Assembly (NCBI RefSeq): GCF_900111195.1 | Contig: NZ_FOGL01000009.1 | Location: 1 to 64,000, forward strand | Length of the DNA stretch: 64,000 bases | Source: Gracilibacillus ureilyticus | Lineage (GTDB): Bacteria > Bacillota > Bacilli > Bacillales > Amphibacillaceae | Reading direction: 5' to 3' | Part shown: positions 36,673 through 47,875 of the stretch, piece by piece | Layout of the letters: each line of letters begins with the position of its first letter | Position numbering within the stretch: position 1 is the stretch's first letter | Made by a program: the position numbers and the translations under genes | Notes under the pieces: generated by a model | What the model saw: only the letters and a program-made list of their open reading frames with translations | The model's database searches: none | What the model was told of the DNA's origin: nothing

Positions 36673-38430
36673 TTATTTCAATTTTAAATGTAATTCGTTT
36701 AATTGTTTCGGGTCAACTGCACTTGGTGCTTCTGTCATTGGATCTGAAGCAGAAGCGGTTTTCGGGAACAGAATAGTATCACGTAAATTCGTACGTCCTG
36801 CAAGCAGCATAATCATCCGGTCAAACCCTAATGCAATTCCTCCATGTGGCGGTGCACCATATTCCAGTGCATCCAGCAGGAAGCCAAACTGCTCTTCTGC
36901 TTCTTCTTTTGTGAATCCAAGTTTTTCAAACATCTGGTTTTGCATTTCTCTCTGGTAAATACGAAGTGATCCCCCGCCCAATTCATAACCATTTAACACT
37001 AAATCATATGCCTGTGCCCGAACGTCAGCAGGGTTGGAATCAAGTTTCTCGATGTCTGATTCAAACGGCATCGTGAATGGATGGTGTGCTGCATGATAAC
37101 GGCCAGCATCCTCATCATACTCCAGTAATGGCCAGTCTGTAATCCACAGGAATTCAAATTTACTGTCATCAATTAACTCATGATCTTTGGCGAGCTTTAA
37201 CCTCAGTGCACCTAATGTGTCATAAACAACCTGACCCTTATCTGCAACGAAGAACAATAAGTCGCCAGCATTGGCATCAAGCAATGAACGGAATTGCGCC
37301 TGCTCTTCTTCTGAGAAGAACTTAGCAATTGGACCAACTAACGCATCCTCTTCTACTTTCAGCCATGCAAGACCTTTCGCTCCATAGATTTTCGCGAAAT
37401 CTGTCATATTATCCAAATCTTTTCTTGAATACTGATCTGCTTTTCCTTTTAAATTCAATCCGCTGACTTTACCGCCATCTTCTACAGCCTGACGGAACAC
37501 TTTAAAGCCGGAATCTTTCACAACTTCAGATAATGTTACCAGCTCCATGTCAAAGCGTACATCCGGTTTATCTGAACCAAAACGCTCCATTGCTTCATCA
37601 TAAGGCATACGCTTGAATGGTGCAGGGATATCCAGCCCTTTTACTTCTTTCATCACTTTCACCATCATTCGTTCTGTCATTTCGATAATTTCATCCATGG
37701 ATAGGAAAGATGTTTCGATATCAATCTGGGTAAATTCCGGCTGGCGATCTGCACGCAAATCCTCATCACGGAAACAGCGGGCAAACTGATAATATTTTTC
37801 AAAACCTGCTACCATTAATAACTGTTTAAACAGCTGCGGTGATTGTGGCAATGCATAGAAATACCCTTCATGCACACGGCTTGGCACTAAATAATCACGT
37901 GCTCCCTCCGGTGTACTTTTCGTCAGCATTGGTGTTTCCATTTCAAGAAATGCTTCTTCATTTAAAAACTGGCGAATCGATTGTGTTACCTGATGACGTA
38001 ATTTGAATGTTTCCTGCATTACATCACGGCGTAAATCCAGGTAACGGTATTTTAATCGAACATCTTCTGATACGTCCACATCATCTGTTAAAGAGAATGG
38101 CGGATTTTTTGATTCATTTAATACACGAATGCTGTCCGCGAATACTTCAATGTCGCCTGTATCGATTTTCGGGTTTACTGTTTCCGCATCACGCTCAACT
38201 ACTTTTCCTGTTACTTCAAGAACATACTCACTTCTTACACTGTCAGCAATATCGAGTGCATCTTTGGAGATTTCTGCATTAAAGACAACCTGGACAATAC
38301 CTGAACGATCACGAAAATCGATGAAAATAATTTCACCAAGATCCCGGCGTTTTTGTACCCACCCTTTTAATACTACTTCTTCATTAATATGTTCTTTTCT
38401 TAGTGATCCTGCTAATGTACGTTTTGACAT
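36673..38430 (-). CDS. aspS: Aspartyl-tRNA synthetase, 585 aa
   Basis: N-terminal OB-fold anticodon domain ([20 protein letters not shown]), class II core ([25 protein letters not shown]) and the bacterial GAD insertion, ending with [18 protein letters not shown] lies about ten bases before ATG. It forms an operon with hisS, 16 bases upstream, controlled by a T-box. No terminator is seen before the 6S promoter. Confidence 0.96.
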   Translation of the reverse strand: MSKRTLAGSLRKEHINEEVVLKGWVQKRRDLGEIIFIDFRDRSGIVQVVFNAEISKDALDIADSVRSEYVLEVTGKVVERDAETVNPKIDTGDIEVFADSIRVLNESKNPPFSLTDDVDVSEDVRLKYRYLDLRRDVMQETFKLRHQVTQSIRQFLNEEAFLEMETPMLTKSTPEGARDYLVPSRVHEGYFYALPQSPQLFKQLLMVAGFEKYYQFARCFRDEDLRADRQPEFTQIDIETSFLSMDEIIEMTERMMVKVMKEVKGLDIPAPFKRMPYDEAMERFGSDKPDVRFDMELVTLSEVVKDSGFKVFRQAVEDGGKVSGLNLKGKADQYSRKDLDNMTDFAKIYGAKGLAWLKVEEDALVGPIAKFFSEEEQAQFRSLLDANAGDLLFFVADKGQVVYDTLGALRLKLAKDHELIDDSKFEFLWITDWPLLEYDEDAGRYHAAHHPFTMPFESDIEKLDSNPADVRAQAYDLVLNGYELGGGSLRIYQREMQNQMFEKLGFTKEEAEEQFGFLLDALEYGAPPHGGIALGFDRMIMLLAGRTNLRDTILFPKTASASDPMTEAPSAVDPKQLNELHLKLK

Positions 38431-38446
38431 TGTTACATGTTCCTCC

Positions 38447-39709
38447 TTAAATAATTCCTTTGATATATGAAATTAATTCATTTAATCCGATATTTTCCTG
38501 ATCGCCTGTTTCCATGTTTTTTACTGCGATGATATTATTTTCAAGCTCCTCTTCCCCTAAAACGAGAACGAAACGGGCTTTTAATCTGTCTGCAGCTCTA
38601 AACTGTGCTTTCATTTTTTTATCCTGATAATCTTTATCTGCCTGCACACCGGCTTCCCGCAATTTCTGCAAAATGGACGCTGCTTTTACTTTTGTTTCAT
38701 CACCAAAAGCAATCACATAACAGTCAAGACTTTGATCAATCGGCAGCTCTATATTTTCCGCATCCAGTGCCATTAGCAGACGTTCAATACTTAAGGCAAA
38801 TCCGATACCCGGCGTTTCCGGGCCTCCAAGCTCCTGGACTAATCCATTGTATCTTCCTCCACCAGAAAGAGTCGTAATTGCTCCAAATCCTGCCGCATCA
38901 CTCATAATTTCAAATGCTGTGTGATTGTAATAATCCAGTCCGCGCACAAGATTTTTATCAATCACATAAGGAATCTCCATTGCATCTAAATATGCTTTCA
39001 CCTGATCGAAATAATCTCTGGAATAATCATTTAAAAATTCCAAAATGGATGGTGCTGTCGCCATTGCTTCGTGGTCCCGGTCCTTTTTACAATCAAGGAT
39101 GCGAAGCGGATTTTTTTCCAGCCTTGTCTGACAGTCACTGCACAGCTCATCTTTTACAGGAGAAAAGTGATCAATCAGTGCCTTCCGGTGATTATTACGA
39201 CTTTCATTATCACCTAAACTGTTTAAAACTAATTTCAATGACTTCAGGCCAAGCTCCCTGTATGCACTCATCGCAAGGGCAATTACTTCTGCATCAATTG
39301 CCGGGTCTTCACTTCCTAATGCTTCCACACCATACTGAACGAATTGTCGCATTCTTCCTTGCTGTGGTCTTTCATATCGGAACATTGGTCCAATATAAAA
39401 TAATTTTACGGGCTGGTTCGGGGATCCGAATAATTTATGCTGGACAAAAGAACGTACTACAGAGGCTGTCCCTTCCGGTCTAAGTGTTATACTGCGGTCA
39501 CCTTTATCTGTAAAAGTGTACATTTCTTTCTGGACAATATCTGTGGTATCTCCTACACCCCGCTGGAAGAGTTCTGTATGTTCAAATATTGGTGTCCGTA
39601 TTTCCTGGTAATTATAATTTTTGCTCAAGCCTTTTAATTTTTCTTCAACATATTGCCACTTTTCTGTAACGCCAGGTAATAAATCCTGTGTTCCTCTAGG
39701 TCCTTTCAC
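38447..39709 (-). CDS. hisS: Histidyl-tRNA synthetase, 420 aa
   Basis: Class II motifs RGTQDLLPG at the start, [28 protein letters not shown], and the HisA motif [14 protein letters not shown], followed by the C-terminal anticodon domain. The GTG start at 39709 follows AAGGAGGAG by five bases. Its long leader contains a T-box, so hisS and aspS expression depends on tRNA charging. Confidence 0.96.
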   Translation of the reverse strand: MKGPRGTQDLLPGVTEKWQYVEEKLKGLSKNYNYQEIRTPIFEHTELFQRGVGDTTDIVQKEMYTFTDKGDRSITLRPEGTASVVRSFVQHKLFGSPNQPVKLFYIGPMFRYERPQQGRMRQFVQYGVEALGSEDPAIDAEVIALAMSAYRELGLKSLKLVLNSLGDNESRNNHRKALIDHFSPVKDELCSDCQTRLEKNPLRILDCKKDRDHEAMATAPSILEFLNDYSRDYFDQVKAYLDAMEIPYVIDKNLVRGLDYYNHTAFEIMSDAAGFGAITTLSGGGRYNGLVQELGGPETPGIGFALSIERLLMALDAENIELPIDQSLDCYVIAFGDETKVKAASILQKLREAGVQADKDYQDKKMKAQFRAADRLKARFVLVLGEEELENNIIAVKNMETGDQENIGLNELISYIKGII

Positions 39710-39785
39710 AAAATCTCCTCCTTTTTATAACAAAAACTTTTATTCCATACAGTAGAAAGATATCTGTCAGGGTATTACAGCATAC

Positions 39786-40050
39786 AAAAAGACTCCCATC
39801 CCTAATCAAAGGGACGAGAGTCTTACCCGTGTTGCCACCCTAGTTGAAGCATAAAAACACATACTTCCACTCAAACAGTTAACGCCTGTGCACGTTCATA
39901 CCTACTCCATTCAGTATGACACTTCCGGAATGTCTTTCATAAAGGCAGTCAGCAAGAATTCTTTCAGCCTGGGGAATTCTCTCTCTCCGCTTCTTTTCCT
40001 CTATTACTCTTTCCTTCATAAGCTTTTGATTCGATCAATTTCTACAATTG
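39786..40050 (-). ncRNA. T-box riboswitch of hisS-aspS
   Basis: On the minus strand the leader contains AGTA, AGAGAGAG, GGCTGAAAG, a specifier region GAAAGACATT (39928-39937), the T-box GGGTGGCAACACGGG (39826-39840), and a terminator GACTCTCGTCCCT / AGGGATGGGAGTC with a T-run at 39786-39822. The specifier is read most naturally as GAC (Asp, 39932-39934); CAT (His) overlaps it by one base. Confidence 0.93.
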
Positions 40051-40055
40051 TTTAT

Positions 40056-40085
40056 ATCATAATCGTTTTAAAATACTTTTGTCAA
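40056..40085 (-). promoter_or_regulatory. SigA promoter of the hisS-aspS leader
   Basis: TTGACA (40080-40085) and TATGAT (40056-40061) on the minus strand are 18 bases apart. Between this promoter and the amidase gene at 40358 lie about 270 bases with no gene; a 16-base palindrome at 40309-40324 is the only visible structure. Confidence 0.8.
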
Positions 40086-40308
40086 GTTGGTTTCTCCATT
40101 TTCCTGACTTTTTGTGTGGAATGTAAAGTGATACCAAACTGTGAAGCAATTTCTGTCTGATAATCCCTTCGTTTGAATTCAGGAAAATGATGCAACGGCT
40201 GTGTACTCATATCGCTTGAAAATAGATTCTTCTGCTGTTTCTGACTTAGCTTCAATTCTGGAATCCCCTTTCACTTCCAACAATTAACTAATTTTGGTAC
40301 GATACATA

Positions 40309-40324
40309 ATAAGGTGAACCTTAT
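40309..40324. repeat. Palindrome upstream of the amidase gene
   Basis: ATAAGGT-GA-ACCTTAT is a perfect 7-bp dyad, 34 bases before the TTG start codon. Its size and place suit an operator, but no regulator is recognised. Confidence 0.4.
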
Positions 40325-40357
40325 CAGGCATAACTTGCAATGGAAGGAGCGTTTTAT

Positions 40358-41233
40358 TTGGGTAAAAAAGGATGGATTGCGATTCTGTTCGGTTTGATGC
40401 TTATTTTTTCCTCTTCATTTATAATTTATGCAAAAGATGCATATATTGATGGAGAAAATTTAAATGTACGTAACGGACCAGGGACAGATTTCCCTGTGAT
40501 TGGACAAGTACATCCACCAGATGTATATCCAGTTTTGGAAGAAACAGAAGGATGGGTAAAGATTGAGTATCAGCAGGAAACTGGCTGGGTAGCAAAAGAT
40601 TATGTAACAATAAAGGAAAAGACCGAGGTAAATGAAAAAAGTTCCCGTGAAATTAAGGTAGATCCATCTCCCGTTGCAAATATAAAACCAAAAGGCCTTG
40701 AAGGGAAAATTGTTGTAATAGATCCTGGGCATGGCGGACGGGATGTTGGTGCAATTAGTGTAATGGAGAAATATGAAAGCAGCTATACGTTAAAGACAGC
40801 CGAAATTTTAGCAGATTTATTAAAGGAACATGGTGCCATTGTGAAACTGACAAGGGAAGATGACAGGTACATATCACTTCTGAGCCGCAGTACATATTCT
40901 AACACACTGCATGCAGATGTCTTTTTAAGTCTCCATTATAACAGCACCCCTGATTATCCGGACGTATCCGGTGCAGGGACTTTTTATTACAATGATCGTG
41001 ATCAAAAATTAGCAGAACTCGTTCAGCAGGCGATGATTACAGAGACGGAGATGGAAGACAGAGGAGTCATGCAGGCAGATTTACAAGTATTACGCACAAA
41101 CCACCGTCCCGGCTTATTACTCGAACTCGGTTTTATCTCCAATGAGCAGGAAGAAGAACATATCCAATCAGAGATTTTCCAGAAAGCTATGAGCAGAGGG
41201 ATAGTCACAGGGCTGGCACAATACTTTCAATAG
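40358..41233 (+). CDS. SH3b-domain N-acetylmuramoyl-L-alanine amidase (YrvJ-like), 291 aa
   Basis: A signal peptide (residues 1-26), one bacterial SH3 domain (LNVRNGPGTDFPVIGQVHPP, about 32-88) and an Amidase_3 domain with zinc ligands in VVIDPGHGGRD, Glu in KYESSYTLKTA, His in SLHYN, and catalytic Glu in LLLELGFISNEQE. It cleaves the stem peptide from muramic acid. TTG at 40358 lies about eight bases after GGAAGGAG; the ATG at 40340 precedes that site. B. subtilis YrvJ, also next to dtd, has more SH3 copies. Confidence 0.9.
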   Translation: MGKKGWIAILFGLMLIFSSSFIIYAKDAYIDGENLNVRNGPGTDFPVIGQVHPPDVYPVLEETEGWVKIEYQQETGWVAKDYVTIKEKTEVNEKSSREIKVDPSPVANIKPKGLEGKIVVIDPGHGGRDVGAISVMEKYESSYTLKTAEILADLLKEHGAIVKLTREDDRYISLLSRSTYSNTLHADVFLSLHYNSTPDYPDVSGAGTFYYNDRDQKLAELVQQAMITETEMEDRGVMQADLQVLRTNHRPGLLLELGFISNEQEEEHIQSEIFQKAMSRGIVTGLAQYFQ

Positions 41234-41247
41234 AAGCAATATATAAA

Positions 41248-41287
41248 GAACCATCCATCTAACCTATATGGTAAAGATGGATGGTTC
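41248..41287. terminator. Terminator between the amidase gene and dtd
   Basis: GAACCATCCATCT pairs perfectly with AGATGGATGGTTC (13 bp, 14-base loop); the minus side has the better T-rich tail. Confidence 0.75.
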
Positions 41288-41291
41288 CTGA

Positions 41292-41738
41292 TCATCTGTC
41301 AGCAGATTCCAGTGTAATGGTGACAGGACCCGTATTCGTAAAAGATACGTCCATCATTTCTCCAAATGCCCCTGTCTCCACATGGATTCCTTCGTCTTTC
41401 AACTTGTTATTTAATGATTCATATAAAGCTTTCGCCATATCCGGTTTAGCTGCCTGCATGAAGTTTGGTCTTCTCCCTTTTCGGCAGTCACCGTACAATG
41501 TAAATTGGGAAATGGATAAAACAGCCCCTCCCACATCTTTTAATGACACATTCATTTTTTCATTCTCATCCTCAAATACGCGAAGATGAATGATTTTATT
41601 CACTAAATAATCCACATCTTCCTCTGTATCGGTATGGGTAACTCCGACAAGTGCAACAAATCCTTCATCAATTCTGCCGATTGTTTCCTCATTAACCGTA
41701 ACAGAAGCATCTTTTGCTCTTTGTAAAATGACTTTCAT
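41292..41738 (-). CDS. dtd: D-aminoacyl-tRNA deacylase Dtd, 148 aa
   Basis: Family signatures [19 protein letters not shown] and the C-terminal Gly-cisPro motif NTGPVTI are intact. Dtd hydrolyses D-amino acids from mischarged tRNA. It follows rel by 17 bases in the same direction. Length 148 is typical. Confidence 0.95.
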   Translation of the reverse strand: MKVILQRAKDASVTVNEETIGRIDEGFVALVGVTHTDTEEDVDYLVNKIIHLRVFEDENEKMNVSLKDVGGAVLSISQFTLYGDCRKGRRPNFMQAAKPDMAKALYESLNNKLKDEGIHVETGAFGEMMDVSFTNTGPVTITLESADR

Positions 41739-41755
41739 TTGTCTGTAAAACTCCC

Positions 41756-43960
41756 TTATTGAATCGTACGTTCCACTGTATACACATCTTTAATCTGCTT
41801 CAGCCTGTCAACAATACGTCTTAAATGGCCGATATTGTGAATCAGTATGGTCACATGTATAATCGCAATTTTATTCCTGTCAGAACGCCCATTCACTGCG
41901 ATAATATTGGTTTTAGTTTCATTAATCACCTGGAGAACATCATTCAGTAAACCCCGGCGGTCATAGCCTGAAATCTCCAGATCCACATGGTATTGCTTCG
42001 ATTCCGATTCTTCATTTTCCCAGTTGACTTCCATCAAACGGTCTTTCGCTTCATCTGTCTGGACATTCGGGCAATCTTCCCTGTGGACAGAAACCCCGCG
42101 TCCTTTCGTAATATAACCGACAATTTCATCACCAGGGACAGGATTACAGCATTTGGACAGCCGGATCAACATGTTATCGACACCCTCGACATGGACACCG
42201 GAGTCCCGCTTCGGTTTTTTCTTCAGGTTTTGTCCGCTCGCATTTACTTCCTCAATGGTATCTTCAATTTTTTTATTCTTTTCCTGCTCCTCACGAATCT
42301 TCTCCGTTAAGCGTGTAACAATTTGTGCCGCTGTTATCCCATGATAACCGACTGCTGCAAACATATCTTCTTCTGAAGAAAAACTGAATTTATCCATTGC
42401 TAACTGAATGTTATCTTCTGTAAGAATTTCCTTTGGTTCAAAGCCAGCTAACTTTATCTCCTCTTCAACAAGTTCCCGGCCCTTAGTAACATTTTCATCA
42501 CGAAGCTGTTTTTTGAAAAATTGCTTAATCTTATTTTTAGCCTGCGAAGTCTGTGTCATTTTCAGCCAGTCCTGGGAAGGGCCGTAAGAATGCTTGGATG
42601 TCATTACTTCGATAATATCGCCATTTTTCAAAGGAAAATCAAGTGGCTCCATTTTGCCGTTTATCTTGGCACCAATCGTATGATTGCCGACCTCTGTATG
42701 AATTTTATATGCAAAGTCAATCGGCACGGAACCCCTCGGCAGTTCAATTACATCACCCTTAGGTGTAAACACATACACCATATCTGAAAACAAATCGACT
42801 TTTAATGATTCCATAAATTCTTCCGCATCATGGGCATCATTTTGCCATTCTATTATTTCACGGAACCATGCCAATTTATCTTCGTTTGATTGTTTGGCAG
42901 GGTTAATTTTCTTTCCTTCTTTATATGCCCAGTGTGCCGCAATCCCGAACTCTGCAATCTCATGCATCTCTTTTGTCCGGATCTGCACCTCGAGCGGTGC
43001 ACCTTTTGGTCCGATTACCGTTGTATGCAAGGATTGATAGAGATTGGCTTTCGGCATTGCAATATAATCTTTGAATCTGCCTGGCATTGGTTTCCAACAT
43101 GTATGAATAATACCGAGCACCGCATAACAATCTTTAATACTTGATACAATAATTCGAACTGCCAGAAGATCATATATTTCATTAAACTGTTTCTTCTGCA
43201 GCATCATTTTGCGGTAAATACTGTACAAATGTTTCGGCCTTCCTGAAAAATCAGCATGGATATTCACTTCATCCAGCTGCTTTTTCACTTCCTGCATAAC
43301 TTCTTCAATATAATACTCCCGCTCTTCCCGTTTTTGCTTCATCAAATGAACAATACGGTAATACTGCTGCGGGTTTAAATAACGCAATGCCGTATCTTCC
43401 AGTTCCCACTTGATTGCCGATATACCGAGTCTGTGGGCAAGTGGTGCAAAAATCTCCAAAGTCTCATTGGATATCCGGCGCTGTTTTTCCATCGGCAAAT
43501 GCTTTAATGTCCGCATATTATGCAGCCGGTCCGCTAATTTAATCAGAATCACTCGAATATCTTTAGCCATTGCGATAAACATTTTCCGGTGATTTTCTGC
43601 TTGTTGTGCTTCCTTAGACATATATTTAATTTTCCCCAGCTTTGTAACACCATCGACAAGCATGGCTACTTCTTCATTAAAAGCTGACTGAAGATCCTCT
43701 ATCGTAACAGAAGTATCTTCCACTACATCATGAAGAAAACCTCCTGCTATTGTCTCAGGATCCAGTTTTAAATTAACCAATATGCCAGCTACCTGAACAG
43801 GATGAATAATATAAGGCTCCCCTGATTTGCGAAACTGCCCTTCGTGAGCTTTTTCAGCATACTGATAGGCATGTTTGATAAACTTTATATCTTCATCATT
43901 TAAATATTCCTCTGCTTGCTCAAAAATATCTTCAGGCGCTAAAATTTTATCTTTTGCCAT
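41756..43960 (-). CDS. rel: Bifunctional (p)ppGpp synthetase/hydrolase Rel, 734 aa
   Basis: Hydrolase HD domain ([13 protein letters not shown]), synthetase domain ([20 protein letters not shown]), TGS domain ([20 protein letters not shown]), zinc-finger region with [17 protein letters not shown], and a C-terminal ACT domain. It makes and degrades (p)ppGpp on stalled ribosomes. ATG at 43960 follows AAAGGTG by six bases and gives 734 residues, the same as in B. subtilis. Confidence 0.96.
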   Translation of the reverse strand: MAKDKILAPEDIFEQAEEYLNDEDIKFIKHAYQYAEKAHEGQFRKSGEPYIIHPVQVAGILVNLKLDPETIAGGFLHDVVEDTSVTIEDLQSAFNEEVAMLVDGVTKLGKIKYMSKEAQQAENHRKMFIAMAKDIRVILIKLADRLHNMRTLKHLPMEKQRRISNETLEIFAPLAHRLGISAIKWELEDTALRYLNPQQYYRIVHLMKQKREEREYYIEEVMQEVKKQLDEVNIHADFSGRPKHLYSIYRKMMLQKKQFNEIYDLLAVRIIVSSIKDCYAVLGIIHTCWKPMPGRFKDYIAMPKANLYQSLHTTVIGPKGAPLEVQIRTKEMHEIAEFGIAAHWAYKEGKKINPAKQSNEDKLAWFREIIEWQNDAHDAEEFMESLKVDLFSDMVYVFTPKGDVIELPRGSVPIDFAYKIHTEVGNHTIGAKINGKMEPLDFPLKNGDIIEVMTSKHSYGPSQDWLKMTQTSQAKNKIKQFFKKQLRDENVTKGRELVEEEIKLAGFEPKEILTEDNIQLAMDKFSFSSEEDMFAAVGYHGITAAQIVTRLTEKIREEQEKNKKIEDTIEEVNASGQNLKKKPKRDSGVHVEGVDNMLIRLSKCCNPVPGDEIVGYITKGRGVSVHREDCPNVQTDEAKDRLMEVNWENEESESKQYHVDLEISGYDRRGLLNDVLQVINETKTNIIAVNGRSDRNKIAIIHVTILIHNIGHLRRIVDRLKQIKDVYTVERTIQ

Positions 43961-44129
43961 GTTATCACCTTTTAGTTTCAGACTTCCCACATCAATGTGT
44001 TTTTACTATCATAACAAAAATTAGCGCTTATTTCCTTATATTCTTTTTCATTTCTCGACATTTTATTAATGTAAGCGTAACCAATGCTGTTTACTGCTTA
44101 CAGAAGTTTATAAACTGCGGTAAAATAAC

Positions 44130-44193
44130 AAAAATCCGGACATGATTCATTCAGAATTTGTTATCCATATTCTGAGTAATGTCCGGATTTTTT
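44130..44193. terminator. Large bidirectional terminator after apt
   Basis: AAAAATCCGGACAT pairs with ATGTCCGGATTTTT's reverse arm (TGTCCGGATTTTTT), and an inner TTCAGAAT/ATTCTGA stem stacks above it. It terminates apt and may stop transcription from the other side. Confidence 0.85.
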
Positions 44194-44203
44194 CATATGC
44201 TTC

Positions 44204-44716
44204 TTAATATTCCATTAATGTTAACACATCATAGCCATCTAATTTATCACGGCCGTTTAAATAAGTTAATTCAATTAGAAAAGCACAGCCTACCACAATT
44301 CCGCCTAATTGCTCTACAAGCTTAATTGTCGCATCAATTGTTCCACCTGTTGCCAGCAAGTCGTCAGTAATTAGTACACGCTGACCTGGCTTAATTGCAT
44401 CTTTATGAATCGTTAATATGTCTTTACCATATTCCAGACCATAATCCACTTTCACCACTTCACGAGGAAGTTTTCCTTCTTTACGTACTGGAGCAAAACC
44501 GATTTCCAGTGCATAAGAAACAGGACAGCCTACGATAAAACCACGTGCTTCCGGTCCTACAACAATATCAATTTCTTTATTCTCCGCATATTTTACTATC
44601 TCATCTACCGCTGCCTTATACGCAGGGCCATTGTCCATTAATGTCGTAATATCCTTGAAACGGACACCCTCTTTTGGCCAGTCTTCCACAACTGTAATAT
44701 ACTTTTTAAAATCCAT
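44204..44716 (-). CDS. apt: Adenine phosphoribosyltransferase, 170 aa
   Basis: PRPP-binding motif [15 protein letters not shown] and the N-terminal [15 protein letters not shown] are diagnostic. The enzyme converts adenine and PRPP to AMP. ATG at 44716 has AGGAGG nine bases upstream and gives 170 residues as in B. subtilis. It overlaps the end of recJ by 11 bases. Confidence 0.96.
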   Translation of the reverse strand: MDFKKYITVVEDWPKEGVRFKDITTLMDNGPAYKAAVDEIVKYAENKEIDIVVGPEARGFIVGCPVSYALEIGFAPVRKEGKLPREVVKVDYGLEYGKDILTIHKDAIKPGQRVLITDDLLATGGTIDATIKLVEQLGGIVVGCAFLIELTYLNGRDKLDGYDVLTLMEY

Positions 44717-47030
44717 AAACCATTTCCTCCTCAGGTTTGGAAGCAGCATGCAATTGTTCTCCTATCCATTGCTTTAACTGCTGATAGGTGGAATAATATA
44801 ACGTTTCTTCCACTTCCATTTGTTTAACTGCCTTTTGATAAATTGGTGATTCGGTTAAATCCTTTTTCTCAGGGCTCTCAGTTGGTACAATTGTTGCCCC
44901 TTCTCTTGTTAGAAACCCTAATTCATGAAATACCTGGAACATAAACTTGACTTTTTCAAGCTTCCAGCCTTTATGTGAGGCAAGTTTAGGTGCATCTGTT
45001 TTGTAGTCAAAGTATTTTCTTTTCAGAATTAGCTGATAAAGCCACTTGAATTCTTCCCTTGATGGAATTTTTTGAAAAAAGTAGCCATCATTTAATTGAA
45101 AACAGGCATAAATCCGGTTAATTTGCTTTCCTTTCAGCAAATCACTTAAATCTTCCAGTGATTGTGGCAGATCGACTAAGTAGAGTGCCTCTATTTCCTG
45201 TTCAATTGTATCAAACTGCTCGGGCCCGATTACGTCGTTTGTTTCTTTTTCCTTGTCATGAAATGCTAATATATATTGATTCGCCAATGTCTGATCAAGC
45301 TGTTGCTGCCACTGTTTTGCCCCACGGTAATCGAATAACTGCCATTCTTTCACAGCTAAATCTTTTAAAAATAACTGCGGCTTCCTGATCCCGTTCCATT
45401 CATTTTCCTGCAGCTCAACTACTGCTTCAATAGCTGTATCTTTTGATAATTTCGTGTATTTATCACCGAGACCGAAACCTATAGCATCAAGTTGTATCCC
45501 ATCCTGGGCAAATTTGATTTTCAAATGGTTTTTTGTTGCACCGATTTGTCTGATTTCTGCGGGCTTTGCTGTAATATGGAAGGCTGGTTTCGGGTTTCCC
45601 ATCCCGAATGGTGCCAGATGATTCAACTCACCAATTACAGAAAGATCCACATCCTGCAAGTCGATGGCTGCATCAATTCTGAGCTGTGGCTTAAAATCAT
45701 CCTCTGTTAACTGCTCCTTTGCAAGTGCATCCAGTTCATCTCTTAGAACAGAAACATTGTCAACAGGCAATGTCATTCCAGCCGCCTGGGCATGTCCGCC
45801 AAAATGTGTAAACAAAGACTTATGCTGCATACAGCTTGTAAACAGATCAAACCCGTCTATACTTCTCGCAGATCCTTTTGCACTTTGAGTTTCCGGATCA
45901 ATTGCCAGTACAATTGCCGGCCGACAGTATGTCTGCACAAGTTTTGATGCAACAATTCCAAGAACACCCGGATTCCAGCCTTCTTTTGCTACAACGAGGA
46001 CATAATGGTCACTGCCATCCTGCTGTTCTATTTCAGCAATCGCTTCTTCTGCAATTGTTGCTACAACTTTTTGCCGTTCTGTATTCAGTTCCTGCACATA
46101 TTCTGCCAGCTCACCAGCTTCATCAGGATCATTTGTCAAAAGTAAATCAACCGCCATATTTGCATCCTGCAGGCGGCCAACTGCATTTAATCTTGGTCCG
46201 ATACGGAAGCCAATATCTTCCTCTGTTACATGACCGTCAAGTGAACACTGTTTCTTAAGTGCCTTCAAGCCGGCCCTGTCTGTACTCGATAGTGCTTTTA
46301 GTCCAAAATGGACCAAGACACGGTTTTCATCGTGCAGAGGAACTAAATCAGCAATGGTGCCAATAACAACAAGATCAAGAAACTGTTTCGGGAAATAACC
46401 TAACAAATATGTGGCAAATTTAAAAGCAACTCCTACACCTGCCAGTTCCTTAAAAGGATAATCCTCCGCACATTTAGGATGGATAATGGCCAACGCTTCA
46501 GGCAGCTCTTCCTGTACCTCATGGTGATCTGTAATGATGACATCCATTCCTAGTTCATTCGCTACTTTTACTTCACCCACTCCAGCAATTCCGTTATCGA
46601 CAGTAATAATTAACTGAAAGCCCTGTTTATAAGCTTCCCTGAATGCTGCTTCATTTGGTCCATATCCTTCGGTAAACCTGTTCGGAATATAGTAGTCACA
46701 CATCGCACCTTTTTCCCGTAATGCTTCAACCATCAAGGTGGTGGATGTAACCCCGTCTGCATCATAATCACCGTAGACAAGTATGCTTTCCCCATCTTCA
46801 ATCGCCTGTTCAATTCTTTTTTTAGCGATTTCGATCTGATGAAACAAGGCAGGATCATGAAGCTGGTCAAGTGCCGGATAAAGAAACTTTTCCGCATCTT
46901 CTTTCGTTTTCAAGCCTCTCTGCATTAACAGTTCCTTTACGACTGAAGACAATGAAAGATCTTCCAGCTGACTTTTCTTTTCGATTTGATCTTTATATGT
47001 AAAAATCCAATTTGATTGACTGGCTAACAT
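44706..47030 (-). CDS. recJ: Single-stranded-DNA exonuclease RecJ, 774 aa
   Basis: DHH phosphoesterase motifs [15 protein letters not shown] and [18 protein letters not shown]1 domain with [12 protein letters not shown], then a Firmicutes-specific C-terminal extension of about 200 residues. RecJ degrades ssDNA 5'-3' in recombination and repair. ATG at 47030 follows AGGGGTG by six bases. Order recJ-apt-rel-dtd as in B. subtilis. Confidence 0.95.
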   Translation of the reverse strand: MLASQSNWIFTYKDQIEKKSQLEDLSLSSVVKELLMQRGLKTKEDAEKFLYPALDQLHDPALFHQIEIAKKRIEQAIEDGESILVYGDYDADGVTSTTLMVEALREKGAMCDYYIPNRFTEGYGPNEAAFREAYKQGFQLIITVDNGIAGVGEVKVANELGMDVIITDHHEVQEELPEALAIIHPKCAEDYPFKELAGVGVAFKFATYLLGYFPKQFLDLVVIGTIADLVPLHDENRVLVHFGLKALSSTDRAGLKALKKQCSLDGHVTEEDIGFRIGPRLNAVGRLQDANMAVDLLLTNDPDEAGELAEYVQELNTERQKVVATIAEEAIAEIEQQDGSDHYVLVVAKEGWNPGVLGIVASKLVQTYCRPAIVLAIDPETQSAKGSARSIDGFDLFTSCMQHKSLFTHFGGHAQAAGMTLPVDNVSVLRDELDALAKEQLTEDDFKPQLRIDAAIDLQDVDLSVIGELNHLAPFGMGNPKPAFHITAKPAEIRQIGATKNHLKIKFAQDGIQLDAIGFGLGDKYTKLSKDTAIEAVVELQENEWNGIRKPQLFLKDLAVKEWQLFDYRGAKQWQQQLDQTLANQYILAFHDKEKETNDVIGPEQFDTIEQEIEALYLVDLPQSLEDLSDLLKGKQINRIYACFQLNDGYFFQKIPSREEFKWLYQLILKRKYFDYKTDAPKLASHKGWKLEKVKFMFQVFHELGFLTREGATIVPTESPEKKDLTESPIYQKAVKQMEVEETLYYSTYQQLKQWIGEQLHAASKPEEEMVYGF

Positions 47031-47086
47031 AAATTCACCCCTGACTAACTTATTATACAAAAGTGTGCCAAGGGTAGCAAACAGAT

Positions 47087-47425
47087 TTATGAATTTGTTT
47101 CGTCTTTTTCCGCCATTTCAACTGATCCTTTTTCTTCCATGTTAACCGGATCTGCCTCCCCTTCAGGGGTATCATGTGCTTTCAATGCATGGTTCTCTTC
47201 TTTTATTAAGCGGATTTCTCTCTGTAATCTGATCAGGCGGAAAACACCTACTGCAGCTGTAATGACGGCACCCATTAATACAGAAAAGAGAATCACAAGA
47301 ATTAATGGGGCTTCTCCGCTACCGAATAAATAATTAACCTCAACCGGATCGACATTAATTACTGCGAAAATAGCAATTATAACAGCAAATACAACGGCAA
47401 GAATAATATATGTCTGGCCTTTCAT
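47087..47425 (-). CDS. yrvD: LapA-domain membrane protein (YrvD-like), 112 aa
   Basis: Two membrane helices (residues 4-24 and 37-63) around PVEVNYLFGSGEAPLILVIL match the LapA/DUF1049 domain. The C-terminal third is charged, with a coiled coil followed by an acidic tail. LapA proteins are linked to lipopolysaccharide assembly in Gram-negatives; in Bacillaceae their role is not known. Located just upstream of recJ. Confidence 0.87.
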   Translation of the reverse strand: MKGQTYIILAVVFAVIIAIFAVINVDPVEVNYLFGSGEAPLILVILFSVLMGAVITAAVGVFRLIRLQREIRLIKEENHALKAHDTPEGEADPVNMEEKGSVEMAEKDETNS

Positions 47426-47446
47426 TCACATCACCTCTTTTTACTG

Positions 47447-47710
47447 TTATCGTTCCCTGATAAGATGGATCACAAACAGGATTTTTCTCACCCTATTATG
47501 TATGGAGATCACAGAAAATGCTCTCCATATTTTAGGAGGCACTAGTAAATTCCTTTCTTTCCGAATGGATGAATGTATGCGCTGTATGTCGCTCCGTAGG
47601 AACACTTCGCGTCTAGTGGGGCCCGCTTTAGCCACGTCCTGTCCCACTAATTTCCCTCCACAAAGGAGCACGGGCTAATTTTCCTTTCCTTAAATTCTTG
47701 AAAATTCTCA
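47447..47710. other. Unexplained structured, GC-richer intergenic segment
   Basis: Part of the 450-base gap between yrvD and secDF. The part from about 47570 to 47675 is clearly more GC-rich than its surroundings. Inverted repeats are visible: TATGGAG/CTCCATA at 47494-47524, and TAGTGGG/CCCACTA at about 47616-47650. A 74-codon frame on the minus strand has no ribosome binding site. It could be an interspersed repeat element or a small RNA gene; I recognise neither. Confidence 0.45.
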
Positions 47711-47826
47711 TAAGTATTCTGTCTTTCCCCATTTTGCAGAGTTTTTCAGTGGTCTCCTATGTATGCATCAGGAATCCCTCTATTGAGCTGATGTCCCGCT
47801 CTACTGTATCTCCTGTCCACATCAGT

Positions 47827-47869
47827 AAAAAAAACAAGCGGGGAAACGGAGAAGTTTCCTCACTTGTTA
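47827..47869 (-). terminator. Terminator of secDF
   Basis: AACAAGTGAGGAAAC pairs with GTTTCCCCGCTTGTT (one mismatch, one G-U) on the minus strand and ends in eight T residues. Confidence 0.9.
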
Positions 47870-47875
47870 TATTCA

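Noticed and set aside
47447-47671. 74-codon frame on the minus strand
   Set aside because: Starts with GTG without a ribosome binding site and coincides with a structured GC-richer segment; more likely a repeat or RNA than a protein.
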